A stretch of 64,000 bases of DNA, from assembly GCF_038002965.1 (NCBI RefSeq), contig NZ_JBBOOE010000001.1, forward strand, positions 2,213,001 to 2,277,000. Reading direction: 5' to 3'. Positions 8,641-18,314 of this stretch are shown here, piece by piece. The stretch comes from Robertmurraya sp. FSL R5-0851 (GTDB lineage Bacteria > Bacillota > Bacilli > Bacillales > Cytobacillaceae). The stretch's first letter is position 1. Each line of letters begins with the position of its first letter. Under the pieces are notes generated by a model, which searched no databases, was not told the origin of the DNA, and saw only the letters and a program-made list of their open reading frames with translations. The translations under genes and the position numbers were made by a program.

Positions 8641-8890
8641 GAACTTGTATCACTTTCGGGTGCTTTAATAATAAAGGAAATAGACATATTTGCATCTCCA
8701 ATCCTTTTTAACTTTGTGTATGTACTTCCTTTTACAGTTTTACACCTCAAAAATAAACACGTTATCTTAAGATAAGGAGAGTTTTTTATGGTGCAGAAAT
8801 GGACATGAAGGATAACATCTTTAGTAGTTTGAGAGATGTTCTATTTACTTGGATAAACGGATCTGTTTCAAAGAATTTTCAAAATTCTTT

Positions 8891-8919
8891 TTGACAACCT
8901 GAATTTAACATGCTAATAT
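8891..8919 (+). promoter_or_regulatory. Sigma-A promoter of the metE leader
   Basis: A consensus TTGACA (8891-8896) is followed by a 17-bp spacer and TAATAT (8914-8919). This places transcription start about 35 bp before the SAM riboswitch. Confidence 0.8.
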
Positions 8920-8959
8920 GATTAACAAATTCAAACATGTAAATATCAATATACAATAT

Positions 8960-9113
8960 ACTCTTATTCAGAGAGGTGGAGGGACAGGCCCTATGAAGCC
9001 CGGCAACCATTTAACAGATTTGTTAAAAAGGTGCTAATTCCTGCAAAGCATATAGCTTTGATAAATAAGAGAGGATAAGGACCTCTCTATTTTTTAATAG
9101 AGAGGTCTTTTGT
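8960..9113 (+). promoter_or_regulatory. SAM-I (S-box) riboswitch with terminator
   Basis: The S-box core is recognisable: AGAGGTGGAGGGACAGGCCC, then ATGAAGCCCGGCAACC, then GGTGCTAATTCC. It ends in a strong intrinsic terminator, ACCTCTCTAT / ATAGAGAGGT followed by CTTTTG (9081-9113). The first bases, GAGAGGT, can pair alternatively with the terminator arm, as in known S-boxes. Binding of S-adenosylmethionine is expected to stop transcription before the second riboswitch and metE. Confidence 0.95.
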
Positions 9114-9160
9114 TTATAAGATAAGCCATATTTATATTTTTCTATTAAAACTTAATACAA

Positions 9161-9463
9161 AATGCAACAGATGCTTTGTATGTCATGTACTTAGCTTAAA
9201 AGGGAAGCCCGGTGAAAATCCGGCACGGTCCCGCCACTGTAATGGGGAGCGACTTATCAATGAACCACTGTTTCATATTTATGAAATGGGAAGGGATAAG
9301 AAGCTGTGAACCAGAGTCAGGAGACCTGTCTGTTGTATGCACTTGTACTCTACGGATGTATAGAGAGGAGTGAGGAATACGTGTTGAGAAAACCAGACTG
9401 TCTCAACTCTAGTTAACTATGCGTATGAATCTCTCTTTTCTCATTGAAAAGGGAGATTTTTTG
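9161..9463 (+). promoter_or_regulatory. Adenosylcobalamin riboswitch with terminator, upstream of metE
   Basis: The aptamer spans about 9161-9341. Closing arms AATGCAACAGA and TCTGTTGTATGCA pair. The conserved core reads GGGAAGCCCGGTGAAAATCC, GGTCCCGCCACTGTAATGGG and GTCAGGAGACCTG. The expression platform ends in an intrinsic terminator, AATCTCTCTTTTC / GAAAAGGGAGATT plus TTTTTTG (9428-9463). With the S-box it forms a tandem leader like the B. clausii metE leader described as a two-input NOR gate, so either ligand should repress metE. Confidence 0.93.
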
Positions 9464-9505
9464 TTGAAGACGAAAATACAATCAAACAAGGAGTGTAAAA
9501 TAACG

Positions 9506-11800
9506 ATGGTAAAAAGCTCAAATTTAGGTTATCCAAGAATTGGTGAAAACCGAGAATGGAAAAAAACGCTCGAACAGTTTTGGACAGGCAAACTAGAAAA
9601 AGAGACATTCTTACAACAGATGGAGGAAATCCGCCTTTCCTCTCTTCAGAAACAAAAGGAACAAGGAATTGACTTCATCCCTGTTGGTGACTTCAGTTTG
9701 TATGATCATGTTCTCGATACAGCTACCATGTTCGGTCTTGTACCGAAACGATATGAATACACGGGAGGTAAAGTATCACTTGAAACATATTTTGATATCG
9801 CACGAGGTACGAAAGGTGCGGTTGCATCTGAAATGACTAAATGGTTTAACACAAACTATCACTATATTGTTCCAGAACTTTACGAGGCAGTCCCTTCCCT
9901 TGTGGAGAACCGTCCCCTTCAATTTTATAAAGAGGCGAAACAAAAACTGGATATTCTCGGAAAACCAGTGATTTTAGGACCCATTACCTTTGTAAAACTA
10001 TCAAAGGGCTATAAAGACAATGACTTAAAAACAGTAGTTGATCAATTTGTCCCACTTTACGCTACTATTTTAACTGAATTACAAGAAGAAGGTGTCGAAT
10101 GGGTACAAATCGATGAGCCAATCCTAGCTACAACGATTTCAGAAGAAGACATGGCTCTATTTCACGATGTTTATAAACAGTTGAATGATGCAGCTCCGAA
10201 CATTAAGGTGATTTTACAAACTTATTTTGAAAGCATTGACCATTATGAAGAGGTCATCTCCCTTCCTGTTCAAGGAATTGGACTTGACTTTGTACATGAT
10301 AACAATCAAAACCTCGCTGCTTTGAAAAAGTTTGGCTTCCCACAAGATAAAGTGCTAGCTGCCGGAATCATTGATGGGCGTAACATATGGCGTGCGAATC
10401 TAGATGATAAGTATTCCCTTCTTTCAGAAATTGCGGAAGTTGTCTCAAAAGACCGTCTGATCCTACAGCCTTCATCCAGCTTGTTACATGTACCTGTAAC
10501 CGTTAAGAATGAAGAAACACTTGAGGAAGTGTTAAAAGAGGCATTATCGTTTGCTGATGAAAAATTACAGGAGATTGTTCTACTGACCAAAGGCTTACAA
10601 GGTGGGAAAGAAACCATACAGAAAGAAATTTCAGCAAGTAAAAAAGCGATTCAAGCACTAAATCATTCAGCCTCTCGTAACAACACACAAGTTCAAGAAG
10701 ACATTCAAAACTTGCGTACGTTTAGAGCTGAACGGGAGACAACATCTGAGGTTCGTCAACAGATTCAAGATGAGACTTTTCAATTGCCCCTTCTTCCAAC
10801 GACCACAATTGGAAGCTTCCCACAAACACAAGAAGTGAGGAAACAGCGTTTAAAATGGCGTAAAGGCGAGTTAACTGATGCGGATTATCAAGAATATATA
10901 AAAGCGGAAATGAAAAAATGGATTGACATTCAGGAAGAACTGGGTCTAGATGTGTTCGTGCATGGCGAATTTGAACGGACAGATATGGTTGAATATTTTG
11001 GTGAAAAATTGGCCGGTTTTCAATTTACCAAATTCGGCTGGGTCCAGTCATATGGTTCCCGTTGTGTCAAGCCACCTCTTATTTATGGGGATGTATCCTT
11101 TCAAGAACCGATGACTGTCAAAGAAACGGTATATGCCCAGTCGTTAACAACCAAGCCTGTAAAAGGAATGTTGACAGGTCCTATTACCATTTTAAACTGG
11201 TCGTTTGTACGAGATGATATTTCACGCTATGAGGTTGCTAATCAAATTGCCCTGGCGCTTCGAAAAGAAGTGGAAGTTCTTGAGGAAAATGGAATCCGTA
11301 TGATTCAAGTGGATGAACCAGCCATTCGTGAGGGGCTACCACTAAAACAGGAGAAAAAGGAAAGTTACTTAGATGCTGCGGTTTATGCTTTTAAACTTGC
11401 CACAACATCCGTACAAAATGAAACACAAATTCACACACATATGTGTTATTCAGATTTCAAAAATATCATCGATGCCATTACAGCGCTTGATGCGGATGTT
11501 ATTTCAATCGAAACATCTAGAAGTCATGGTGAATTGATTCACGCCTTCGAAGAACATACGTATGACAAAGGCATCGGTCTCGGTGTCTATGATATTCATA
11601 GTCCACGTGTACCAAAGCTTGAAGAACTGACAAGAAACATTGATCGTGCCCTTCAAGTCCTTAACCCAAAGCTGTTCTGGATCAATCCTGACTGCGGGTT
11701 AAAAACAAGAGGGATGGATGAGACCATTGCTTCACTGAAGGTAATGGTAGAAGCAGCCAAACAAACGAGAGAAAGATTGCTCGTGATAAAAGGATCATAA
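9506..11800 (+). CDS. metE: Cobalamin-independent methionine synthase
   Basis: The 764-residue protein transfers the methyl group of 5-methyltetrahydropteroyl-triglutamate to homocysteine in the cytosol, the last step of methionine synthesis. It begins [18 protein letters not shown], typical of MetE. The C-terminal catalytic half has [11 protein letters not shown], the zinc-ligand segment HMCYSDF and [11 protein letters not shown]. Length matches the family. The ATG at 9506 has AAGGAGTG upstream; the open frame extends to 9419, but that stretch is the riboswitch terminator. Tandem SAM-I and cobalamin riboswitches imply use only when both SAM and adenosylcobalamin are low, which in turn implies that a B12-dependent MetH exists elsewhere in the genome. 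Confidence 0.98.
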   Translation: MVKSSNLGYPRIGENREWKKTLEQFWTGKLEKETFLQQMEEIRLSSLQKQKEQGIDFIPVGDFSLYDHVLDTATMFGLVPKRYEYTGGKVSLETYFDIARGTKGAVASEMTKWFNTNYHYIVPELYEAVPSLVENRPLQFYKEAKQKLDILGKPVILGPITFVKLSKGYKDNDLKTVVDQFVPLYATILTELQEEGVEWVQIDEPILATTISEEDMALFHDVYKQLNDAAPNIKVILQTYFESIDHYEEVISLPVQGIGLDFVHDNNQNLAALKKFGFPQDKVLAAGIIDGRNIWRANLDDKYSLLSEIAEVVSKDRLILQPSSSLLHVPVTVKNEETLEEVLKEALSFADEKLQEIVLLTKGLQGGKETIQKEISASKKAIQALNHSASRNNTQVQEDIQNLRTFRAERETTSEVRQQIQDETFQLPLLPTTTIGSFPQTQEVRKQRLKWRKGELTDADYQEYIKAEMKKWIDIQEELGLDVFVHGEFERTDMVEYFGEKLAGFQFTKFGWVQSYGSRCVKPPLIYGDVSFQEPMTVKETVYAQSLTTKPVKGMLTGPITILNWSFVRDDISRYEVANQIALALRKEVEVLEENGIRMIQVDEPAIREGLPLKQEKKESYLDAAVYAFKLATTSVQNETQIHTHMCYSDFKNIIDAITALDADVISIETSRSHGELIHAFEEHTYDKGIGLGVYDIHSPRVPKLEELTRNIDRALQVLNPKLFWINPDCGLKTRGMDETIASLKVMVEAAKQTRERLLVIKGS

Positions 11801-11824
11801 TTTAGATACGGTATAAAAGAAAAG

Positions 11825-11867
11825 AAAGAGCCTATTTTGAAGAATGATTGTTCAGAATAGGCTCTTT
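11825..11867 (+). terminator. metE terminator
   Basis: A long hairpin, AAAGAGCCTATTTTGAA paired with TTCAGAATAGGCTCTTT, lies 25 bp after the metE stop. The trailing T tract is short. Confidence 0.7.
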
Positions 11868-11936
11868 CCCTATATAGAAAGAAGAGACGGCATTTGGGAT
11901 TTTTTCAAAACAACAAACTTTACGAAAACAGCCTTT

Positions 11937-12263
11937 TATAAAACCTCACTTACTTGTGATACCGTTCACCGCCTCGGACAAAAATGAGGTTCTCTTGGAT
12001 TTATGAGTTCTCGAGTAACCAGCAAAAGTGAAATAAGCGGAGATTTTTCCGTTAAATGCAGAATCGAGCTCGTTTCGGGTTAAATAAGGGGAAGTTTTCC
12101 GCTTATGCAAAGAAAAATCCCCCATTTTCTATTTTTTCGAGCCAATAGCCGGAATCTATCCGTCTATTTATGCCTTTTTTAGTACAAGTTACTAATTAAG
12201 CGGAATTTCTCCGTCTATTTTTCCGCTCGGGTGCTTAACCTGATCCCCCAACAGATAAGTGCA
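11937..12263 (+). repeat. Multi-hairpin intergenic repeat, copy R2 (full length)
   Basis: Three modules are visible. The 5' module, TATAAAACCTCAC...AAAATGAGGTTCTCTTGG, is shared with R4. The central module of GCGGA...TCCG hairpins is shared with all copies. The 3' module, GGGTGCTTAACCTGATC...AAGTGC, is shared with R4. The repeat sits between the convergent metE and nrdG genes. No coding frame of note crosses it. Confidence 0.75.
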
Positions 12264-12336
12264 TACGATTCTTGTGTCTTTTAATAAGAAAGCACCTGAA
12301 TGGAAACATACTAGGAATAAAAACAGGCTCTTTCCC

Positions 12337-12834
12337 TTAAGCCATATATAATACAACCTCTTGTTTCTTCAAGGAAGCCTGTACATCAATAATCCGCTGA
12401 TTACTGCTTCCCCGAAAACGTTTCTTCGGTATCATTTTCTCGATTAAAAACTTACCATCCACTAATACGTCTACTTCCTGTAGAAATTGTTGTACATCCG
12501 CATTCCTTTCAGCCCAACGTAAAAGTTCTTCAAATGTAAAGCCTGTATACGACCAAATATTTAATCCCGTTGCTTTTACACGTTTCACTAACGAAAAGAG
12601 CTCTTGGCAATAAAGAAAAGGTTCTCCACCGGATAAGGTTAATCCATCTAAAAAAGGATTCTCCATCATTTGGTTGTAAATATCATCTTCCACATAAGGT
12701 TCACCATAGTCTTTATCCCAGGATTCTTGATTATGACATCCAAGGCAATGATGCGGGCACCCTGATACAAAGAGAACCGCTCTCCACCCTACACCATTCG
12801 AGATAGAATCAGAATAGAAACCTCCGATTTTCAA
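12337..12834 (-). CDS. nrdG: Anaerobic ribonucleotide reductase activating protein (radical SAM)
   Basis: The 165-residue radical-SAM activase installs the glycyl radical on NrdD. The [4Fe-4S] cluster motif is CPHHCLGC (Cys26, Cys30, Cys33; CX3CX2C), and LSGGEPFL is the SAM-contacting GGE motif. It starts 18 bp after the nrdD stop on the same transcript, behind AGGGGGG. Length is typical for NrdG. Confidence 0.95.
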   Translation of the reverse strand: MKIGGFYSDSISNGVGWRAVLFVSGCPHHCLGCHNQESWDKDYGEPYVEDDIYNQMMENPFLDGLTLSGGEPFLYCQELFSLVKRVKATGLNIWSYTGFTFEELLRWAERNADVQQFLQEVDVLVDGKFLIEKMIPKKRFRGSSNQRIIDVQASLKKQEVVLYMA

Positions 12835-12852
12835 TTTCGTCCCCCCTGCCTT

Positions 12853-15102
12853 TTATGAATGAATCACTCGATCTAGTAATTCCGCTTTTTTACCATCATT
12901 CCACTTGCCTGTTGTACCAACCAGGTATCCAGTAATACGTTGGATAACATCCAACCGATCGCCATGACAGTATTCACATATGGTTGCATCGGCATCGCTT
13001 GTTTCGTGTCCACAATCTATGCATCGACAGATCGTATGATTTAAGCTGAAATAGCCGATATCTAATTGATGGGCCATGAGCACCATTTTTTCGATCGCCT
13101 GCCAGTTTTCTAATGCTTTTCCATCTAATTCAATATACGCAATATGTCCACCTAACGTTAAGGCATGGTACGGTGCTTCAATGGTCATTTTCTTAACCGC
13201 AGTCAAGTGATGCCAGACTGGGACATGGTTTGAATTGGTATAGTATTCTCGAGTATTAATTCCTTCTACTTCACCAAAACGTTCTCGATCATGTTTTGGA
13301 AATTTTTTGCATAACGACTCGGCGGGTGTAGCAAGTAAGCTATAGTTAAGTTGATATCGTTCTTTTAGTTCCGTACATTTATCTCGCATAAAAGTGACGA
13401 TTTCCAACCCTTTTGTTTGTGCTTCATCCGATTCTCCGTGATGTTTCCCCACTAAAACGAGTAAACATTCTGCTAATCCAATAAATCCAATTGCTAAAGT
13501 AGATTGATTGATTACCTTTTCAATAGAGTCTTCTGGTTTTAATTCACTTCCACCCCGCCATAAATATTTCATGACCGTTTGGAACTGTTTCGCGAAAGCT
13601 TGTTTTTGGAAATCAAAGCGGATTTTTAATTGTTCACCCACTTCTTCTAGTAAATACTCAAGTTTTTCATAAAAACGGCTCCATTTCTCACCTTCAGAAA
13701 TTCTTTCTTTTTTTCCTTCTTCCCATGTCTCTAATGCGATTCGCACTAGATTAATAGAAGTAAAGGAAGCATTCCCCCGACCAACGGAAGTTTTTTCTCC
13801 ATGAATATTTTCAAATACACGAGTCCGACAACCCATGGTAGCTGCTTCATACAGATAACGTGTTGGATCTCCGGCACTCCATTTTTCATGCTGATTAAAG
13901 GGCGCATCTAAATTGATAAAGTTTGGAAAGAAACGTTTTGCCGTTACGCGACAAGCTAATTGGAATAAATCATAATTAGGATCGCCCTCTTTCAAGTTGA
14001 CACCGTCTTTCACTTTAAAAATTTGAATCGGAAAAATAGCTGTATGCCCATAACCAACGCCACGTTCTGTTGAAAGGAGTAGCTGCTCCATCACACATCG
14101 TCCCTCTGGAGAGGTATCTGTCCCGTAATTAATGGAAGAGAAAACAACTTGATTCCCGCCGCGCGAATGAATGCTGTTCATGTTATGTATAAACCCTTCC
14201 ATCGCTTGATACACCGTATTTATGGTACGATTCAATGCATATTGAATGACTCTTTCCTCTCCGCTCAAACCATCCAAATCATTTTCCTTATAAACAGAAA
14301 TAGGAACAGCCATTAATTTATCAAAATCACTTCCCGTAAATTCACAAGCCTTCTTTAATTCTTTTTCATACGTTACTTTAACAAATGGAGCCATATAGAA
14401 ATCAAATGCTGGAATGGCTTGTCCTCCGTGCATTTCATTTTGAGCAGTCTCAAGAGATATACACGCCATAATTGCCGCCCCATGAATCCCGTTGGGACGA
14501 CGCAGTGCAGCATGATTCACCTCCATTCCCTTTTCGAGCAGTTGATCAAGCGGATGTTGTAAGCAAGTTAAGCTTCGAGTTGGATAATAATCCAGGTCAT
14601 GGATATGGATCGCTCCCGTTCGATGCAAGAAATGATGTTCCGGTTTCAACAATTCGGCTGTCGTATAAGCTTTTGTTGTTTCACTTGCGAACTTCATCAT
14701 CATACCCGAAGGTGTCTCCGCACTCATATTGGCATTTTCCTTCGTAATATCGTTTGATTCCGCACGAATAATCTGCTCCATCGTATCAAATGATTTTCCA
14801 TTTCTAGCTTTCGTTCTTTCTTCACGGTATAAAATATAGGCAGTTGCTACGTCGATTCTTTCATTCTTCACTAGCTCCATTTCAACAAAGTCTTGAATTT
14901 CTTCTACTGAAATTTGCCTTTGTTGGATTTGTGTATGTAAAGCTTCCACTACCTTTTGAGCTAGGTTCGTTGTCATTCCTGGTTCTGTAGCTCGTTCAGC
15001 CTTTTCAACAGCCTGTATGATTTTTTCAGGACAAAACGGAACCATACATTTATCTCGTTTGATTACTTCTTGTAAGGTATTCATCATTAGCAAAATCATC
15101 AC
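12853..15102 (-). CDS. nrdD: Anaerobic (class III) ribonucleoside-triphosphate reductase
   Basis: The 749-residue glycyl-radical enzyme reduces NTPs to dNTPs under anaerobiosis. An N-terminal ATP-cone (KRDKCMVPFCPEKIIQAVEKA) is followed by the catalytic barrel. The C-terminal zinc site is CIDCG...CEYCHG, and the radical-site region is RITGYLVGTTGKWND. The start is uncertain: the ATG at 15102 has only a weak ribosome binding site, and MNTLQEVIKRD (six codons later) is an alternative. It is preceded by a cobalamin riboswitch and terminator, which fits a B12-independent enzyme held off when adenosylcobalamin is present. It probably supports dNTP synthesis when a class II enzyme lacks cofactor. 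Confidence 0.95.
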   Translation of the reverse strand: MMILLMMNTLQEVIKRDKCMVPFCPEKIIQAVEKAERATEPGMTTNLAQKVVEALHTQIQQRQISVEEIQDFVEMELVKNERIDVATAYILYREERTKARNGKSFDTMEQIIRAESNDITKENANMSAETPSGMMMKFASETTKAYTTAELLKPEHHFLHRTGAIHIHDLDYYPTRSLTCLQHPLDQLLEKGMEVNHAALRRPNGIHGAAIMACISLETAQNEMHGGQAIPAFDFYMAPFVKVTYEKELKKACEFTGSDFDKLMAVPISVYKENDLDGLSGEERVIQYALNRTINTVYQAMEGFIHNMNSIHSRGGNQVVFSSINYGTDTSPEGRCVMEQLLLSTERGVGYGHTAIFPIQIFKVKDGVNLKEGDPNYDLFQLACRVTAKRFFPNFINLDAPFNQHEKWSAGDPTRYLYEAATMGCRTRVFENIHGEKTSVGRGNASFTSINLVRIALETWEEGKKERISEGEKWSRFYEKLEYLLEEVGEQLKIRFDFQKQAFAKQFQTVMKYLWRGGSELKPEDSIEKVINQSTLAIGFIGLAECLLVLVGKHHGESDEAQTKGLEIVTFMRDKCTELKERYQLNYSLLATPAESLCKKFPKHDRERFGEVEGINTREYYTNSNHVPVWHHLTAVKKMTIEAPYHALTLGGHIAYIELDGKALENWQAIEKMVLMAHQLDIGYFSLNHTICRCIDCGHETSDADATICEYCHGDRLDVIQRITGYLVGTTGKWNDGKKAELLDRVIHS

Positions 15103-15196
15103 GTTCTTTCGTAATAGGATATGTAGGTGAAGAATGGTGGTTGATTACATTTTTAATAGGGAGGTTTTCTAGCAGCAGTTCAGATGGTTTAAGCAT
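15050..15196 (-). CDS. Possible 48-residue leader ORF between riboswitch and nrdD
   Basis: An ATG at 15196 opens 48 codons that end 53 bp inside nrdD in another frame. The peptide begins MLKPSELLLENLPIKNV and ends RSNQTR. Spacing from the nearest GAGGG is about 18 nt, longer than usual. A five-codon ORF at the better-placed ATG 13 nt upstream (MKLYA) could instead be translated. I do not recognise the sequence. Translational coupling to the poorly initiated nrdD is possible, but chance is also likely. Confidence 0.25.
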   Translation of the reverse strand: MLKPSELLLENLPIKNVINHHSSPTYPITKERDDFANDEYLTRSNQTR

Positions 15197-15229
15197 AAAG
15201 TTTCATCAAATCCCTCTTTTCGTCGTCAT

Positions 15230-15262
15230 ATAAAAAGGCTATCTCTTTAAAAGAGATAGCCT
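15230..15262 (-). terminator. Terminator of the nrdD cobalamin riboswitch
   Basis: A perfect 27-nt inverted repeat, AGGCTATCTCTTT / AAAGAGATAGCCT, is followed on the minus strand by TTTTTATA. It lies between the cobalamin aptamer and nrdD, as expected for a transcription-off switch. Confidence 0.88.
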
Positions 15263-15335
15263 AAAATGGAAACGTTCAGAAATAAAAAAATGGTTACGTC
15301 TCCATTCCTCAATCCCCGAAGAAATGATTCATCTG

Positions 15336-15497
15336 TTTTATATAGGCAGGTCTCCTGGCTTGGCTTCATTCTCCGATTCCCTTCCCATGCAGTTGCATAG
15401 TGGCATTGAATCATCGTCAGCTTCACAGTTGCGGGGACAGCATCGGAATCACACCGAATTTCCCTATTAAACTACATATAGTAGTACCTGTATAAAA
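15336..15497 (-). promoter_or_regulatory. Adenosylcobalamin riboswitch upstream of nrdDG
   Basis: On the minus strand the closing stem TTTATACAGG / CCTGCCTATATAAA encloses the cobalamin core: GGGAAATTCGGTGTGATTCC, GTCCCCGCAACTGTGAAGC and AAGCCAGGAGACCTG. Together with the downstream terminator it should repress nrdDG when adenosylcobalamin is plentiful. It is a second copy of the class that controls metE in this window. Confidence 0.93.
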
Positions 15498-15665
15498 CGA
15501 ACACCATATATTGTTTTTAATAGAATCAAGTGTACCACCCTTGAAATGGAAAGTAAATCTATAAATAGGAAGTTCACGAAAATGTAAAATTTAGACTTCC
15601 TCAAGTAAACCCTGTTTCCCAATAAAAAAATAGACGAAGTTTTCACTCCGTCAAATAACATTGCC

Positions 15666-16928
15666 TTATTCAACTGGTGTCGTAACTTCATCCTTTACGA
15701 TACTACCTCTCTTCGCTACAATTTCAAGTGATGTAGCTGCAATATAGACCATAACGGCAGCTACTATTGCATTAACGGGTGGTATACCAGGTAATAAGTT
15801 GGCTGCCACTATACCTACGGCCCATGCAACAATAGCATTTGCATTAACATTTTTAACTTCTGTTTGAAGATAGCCCGTTTTTCTTCTTAATAAGAAGTAA
15901 TCCACTAAGATAATCGCACCGATGGAAGGAATGGTCGATCCTAAAATAGTTAACCAGCTAATGAAGTTATTATAGACAATCATGGAAAGCACTGTACCTA
16001 GCATTCCATTAAATAAAACGATTTTATTCTTTGGTAATTTGGTAATGTGAGAAAAGCCCAAGCCCGATGTATAGAGTGAATTATCATTGGTGGACCAAAT
16101 GTTTAGACCTAAAACGATAATGGCTGGAATAATTAATCCTTGAGAAACCATAACATCAGAAATATCTGCATAACCGATGGCTAATGTTCCAACCATACCG
16201 AAAGTAAACATTAATGAGTTACCAATAAAATAAGCAATAAAGGTAGTTAGGAAGCCGTCCCTTTTGTTTTTTGAAAATCTCGTAAAATCCGCCGTTAACG
16301 TGGCTCCTCCGATAAATGACCCAATACAAATGGATAAAGCTAACGTATAAGAAATACTCTCGGTGGGTTCTAGTTGCATTAAAGCCGTAAAGCCACCCAC
16401 ATCTGCCGTCGCTTTGAACACCGAAAAGCTTCCTAAAATAGCAATGGCAGGGACAGCCACGATACTAAGCGCGGTTAATGCCTTCATCCCCCAATAAGCG
16501 GTTGAGGTCATTAAAATACCAGATACAATGATGAGTAAGGGCAAGCTAATTCCCGTTGCCTTGTTCACCATTAAGGCAAATGTGGCCACACCCACACCAA
16601 ACCATCCCACTTGAATCGCACTTAACAAAAAGGAAGTAAGATACGAGCCTTTCTTACCAAACGAATAACTGGTTAATAAATGAGTAGTTAGTCCTGACTT
16701 GGCTCCTATTAGTCCAAGAAACGCGGCATAAATACCTAGAATTAAATTACCGATCAAAACAATGACAATAAATTCCTTCATGCCCATCCCTTGACCCAAC
16801 GTTCCTCCAGCTACCATGCTAGAAGAGAAGAAAGTAAAACCTAGCATGACAAAAAACATGGATAGAAAGCCTCTACGGTGCCCCTGTGGAATTGGCTCTA
16901 ATGCAAAATCTTTATCCATATGCTCCAT
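15666..16928 (-). CDS. codB: Cytosine/nucleobase permease, NCS1 family
   Basis: The 420-residue, roughly 12-helix NCS1 transporter resembles CodB. Its start, PIPQGHRRGFLSMFFVMLGF, is characteristic, and GGATLTADFTRFSKNKRD matches the conserved inner segment of CodB/PurP carriers. It should import cytosine or a related base with a cation. It is the third gene of the minus-strand set after the deacetylase-fold protein and the CodA-like deaminase. AGGGGG lies upstream of the ATG at 16928. The actual substrate may follow that of the divergent CodA-like enzyme. Confidence 0.85.
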   Translation of the reverse strand: MEHMDKDFALEPIPQGHRRGFLSMFFVMLGFTFFSSSMVAGGTLGQGMGMKEFIVIVLIGNLILGIYAAFLGLIGAKSGLTTHLLTSYSFGKKGSYLTSFLLSAIQVGWFGVGVATFALMVNKATGISLPLLIIVSGILMTSTAYWGMKALTALSIVAVPAIAILGSFSVFKATADVGGFTALMQLEPTESISYTLALSICIGSFIGGATLTADFTRFSKNKRDGFLTTFIAYFIGNSLMFTFGMVGTLAIGYADISDVMVSQGLIIPAIIVLGLNIWSTNDNSLYTSGLGFSHITKLPKNKIVLFNGMLGTVLSMIVYNNFISWLTILGSTIPSIGAIILVDYFLLRRKTGYLQTEVKNVNANAIVAWAVGIVAANLLPGIPPVNAIVAAVMVYIAATSLEIVAKRGSIVKDEVTTPVE

Positions 16929-17054
16929 AATTAAAACCCCCTAAGGTATTTATAAGATTAGATTTTTGGTATCAACATTCACGTTTTTTGAATTCCACCA
17001 GAGCATCTTAGCGAGACGCTCGGTGTCATTTCTCACAGAAGTGTTAGTATCACA

Positions 17055-18314
17055 TTATTTTGTAAAAGTGGGGATATTCACTTTTACTTCCGCCGGGATC
17101 GTTTCAACAAGAACTTCCCCATTTCTGATGGAATATAAAATGGATGATTGACATCTAATGGCTTCATATTCAGAATCTGTATCCAGTACAACTAAGTTCG
17201 CTTGGTTTCCAACTGTCAAGCCATAACTTTCTTTCATATTTAAAGTCTTGGCTCCATTCACCGTAATGAGATTCAGGGCTGTAACTATATCGTTATAACC
17301 AGTCATCTGACACGCATGTAATCCTACTTCCACCACTCTTAATAAATCACCATTGCCTAGCGGGTACCACGGGTCCATAATGGAATCTAATCCAAAGCAA
17401 ACATTTATATCGGATTGTAGAAGTTCTTTCACTCGTGTTAAGCCCCTACGTTTAGGATAGCTATCAAATCTTCCTTGTAAATGTAGATTCGCTTTTGGAA
17501 GGGAAACAAAATTGATGTTGGACTGTTTCAATAGTTTGAAAAGCTTATACGTATACGCATCATTATAAGAACCCATCGCAGTGGTATGGCTGGCTGTAAC
17601 TAATTCTCCCATTCCTAACTTATACGCTTCTGCTGCCACCACTTCTAAAAACCTTGATTGCTCATCATCAATTTCATCACAATGGATGTCTACCATTTTC
17701 CCATATTTATAGGCTAGTTCGAACGATTTTTTGACCGATTGAACACCATCTTCTCTAGTAAACTCATAATGTGGAATACCGCCCACTACATCTGCCCCCA
17801 TGATTAAAGCCTCTTCTAACAGCTCATCTCCTTTGGGATACGCATAAATTCCTTCTTGTGGAAAGGCGACAATTTGTACGTCCATCCAAGATTTCACTTC
17901 TTCTTTTACTTCTAATAAAGCTTGTAGACCAAGTAAGCTTGGATCCGTTGTATCGACATGGGTTCGAACATACTGAACACCATGTTTCATCTGCATTTTC
18001 AATGCCTTTAAAGCTCGATTTTTAATATCTTCCTTGGTTTCTTTTACAACCAACTTTCTTTCAGACCAACACTGAATCCCTTCAAATAAGGTACCCGATT
18101 GATTCCATCTAGGAGTTCCCGCCGTTAGGACATAATCTAAATGAATATGTGGTTCTATAAAAGGTGGTAAAACGATTTTTCCTGTTAAATCTATGACTTT
18201 ATCATTAATTGATATGGGCTGATCAGCCGGAATGATTCTACTAATTTCTCCTTCCTTAATCTCAATACTCCATAATCCTTTCTGGCCATACAGCTTTGCA
18301 TTTTTTAATATCAT
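17055..18314 (-). CDS. codA: CodA-like cytosine deaminase family amidohydrolase
   Basis: The 419-residue TIM-barrel amidohydrolase aligns well with E. coli CodA. Metal and catalytic residues are present: HIHLD (His56, His58), AFPQEG, VDIHCDEIDDEQSRF, ASHTTAMGS and the barrel Asp in CFGLDSIMDPWYPLG. The E. coli sequence at the last site is CFGHDDVFDPW. Here His becomes Leu and the second Asp (E. coli Asp314, next to the substrate) becomes Ser. That substitution leaves deaminase chemistry possible but makes cytosine specificity uncertain; a modified pyrimidine or other cyclic amidine is plausible. The start overlaps the upstream gene's stop (ATGA), indicating translational coupling. Confidence 0.85.
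   Translation of the reverse strand: MILKNAKLYGQKGLWSIEIKEGEISRIIPADQPISINDKVIDLTGKIVLPPFIEPHIHLDYVLTAGTPRWNQSGTLFEGIQCWSERKLVVKETKEDIKNRALKALKMQMKHGVQYVRTHVDTTDPSLLGLQALLEVKEEVKSWMDVQIVAFPQEGIYAYPKGDELLEEALIMGADVVGGIPHYEFTREDGVQSVKKSFELAYKYGKMVDIHCDEIDDEQSRFLEVVAAEAYKLGMGELVTASHTTAMGSYNDAYTYKLFKLLKQSNINFVSLPKANLHLQGRFDSYPKRRGLTRVKELLQSDINVCFGLDSIMDPWYPLGNGDLLRVVEVGLHACQMTGYNDIVTALNLITVNGAKTLNMKESYGLTVGNQANLVVLDTDSEYEAIRCQSSILYSIRNGEVLVETIPAEVKVNIPTFTK

Noticed and set aside
8760..8850. Seven-codon ORF with good ribosome binding site (ATG at about 8788) followed by a hairpin AACATCT/AGATGTT
   Set aside because: Too short to support; no clear promoter and no conserved feature. It may simply be a decayed remnant upstream of the metE promoter.
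9419..9505. N-terminal extension of metE from an ATG at 9419
   Set aside because: The extension is encoded by the riboswitch terminator hairpin; the ATG at 9506 has a proper ribosome binding site and gives a family-length protein.
15467..15691. 74-residue ORF overlapping the codB end and the cobalamin riboswitch
   Set aside because: It lies across the riboswitch and shows no recognisable protein features or ribosome binding site.
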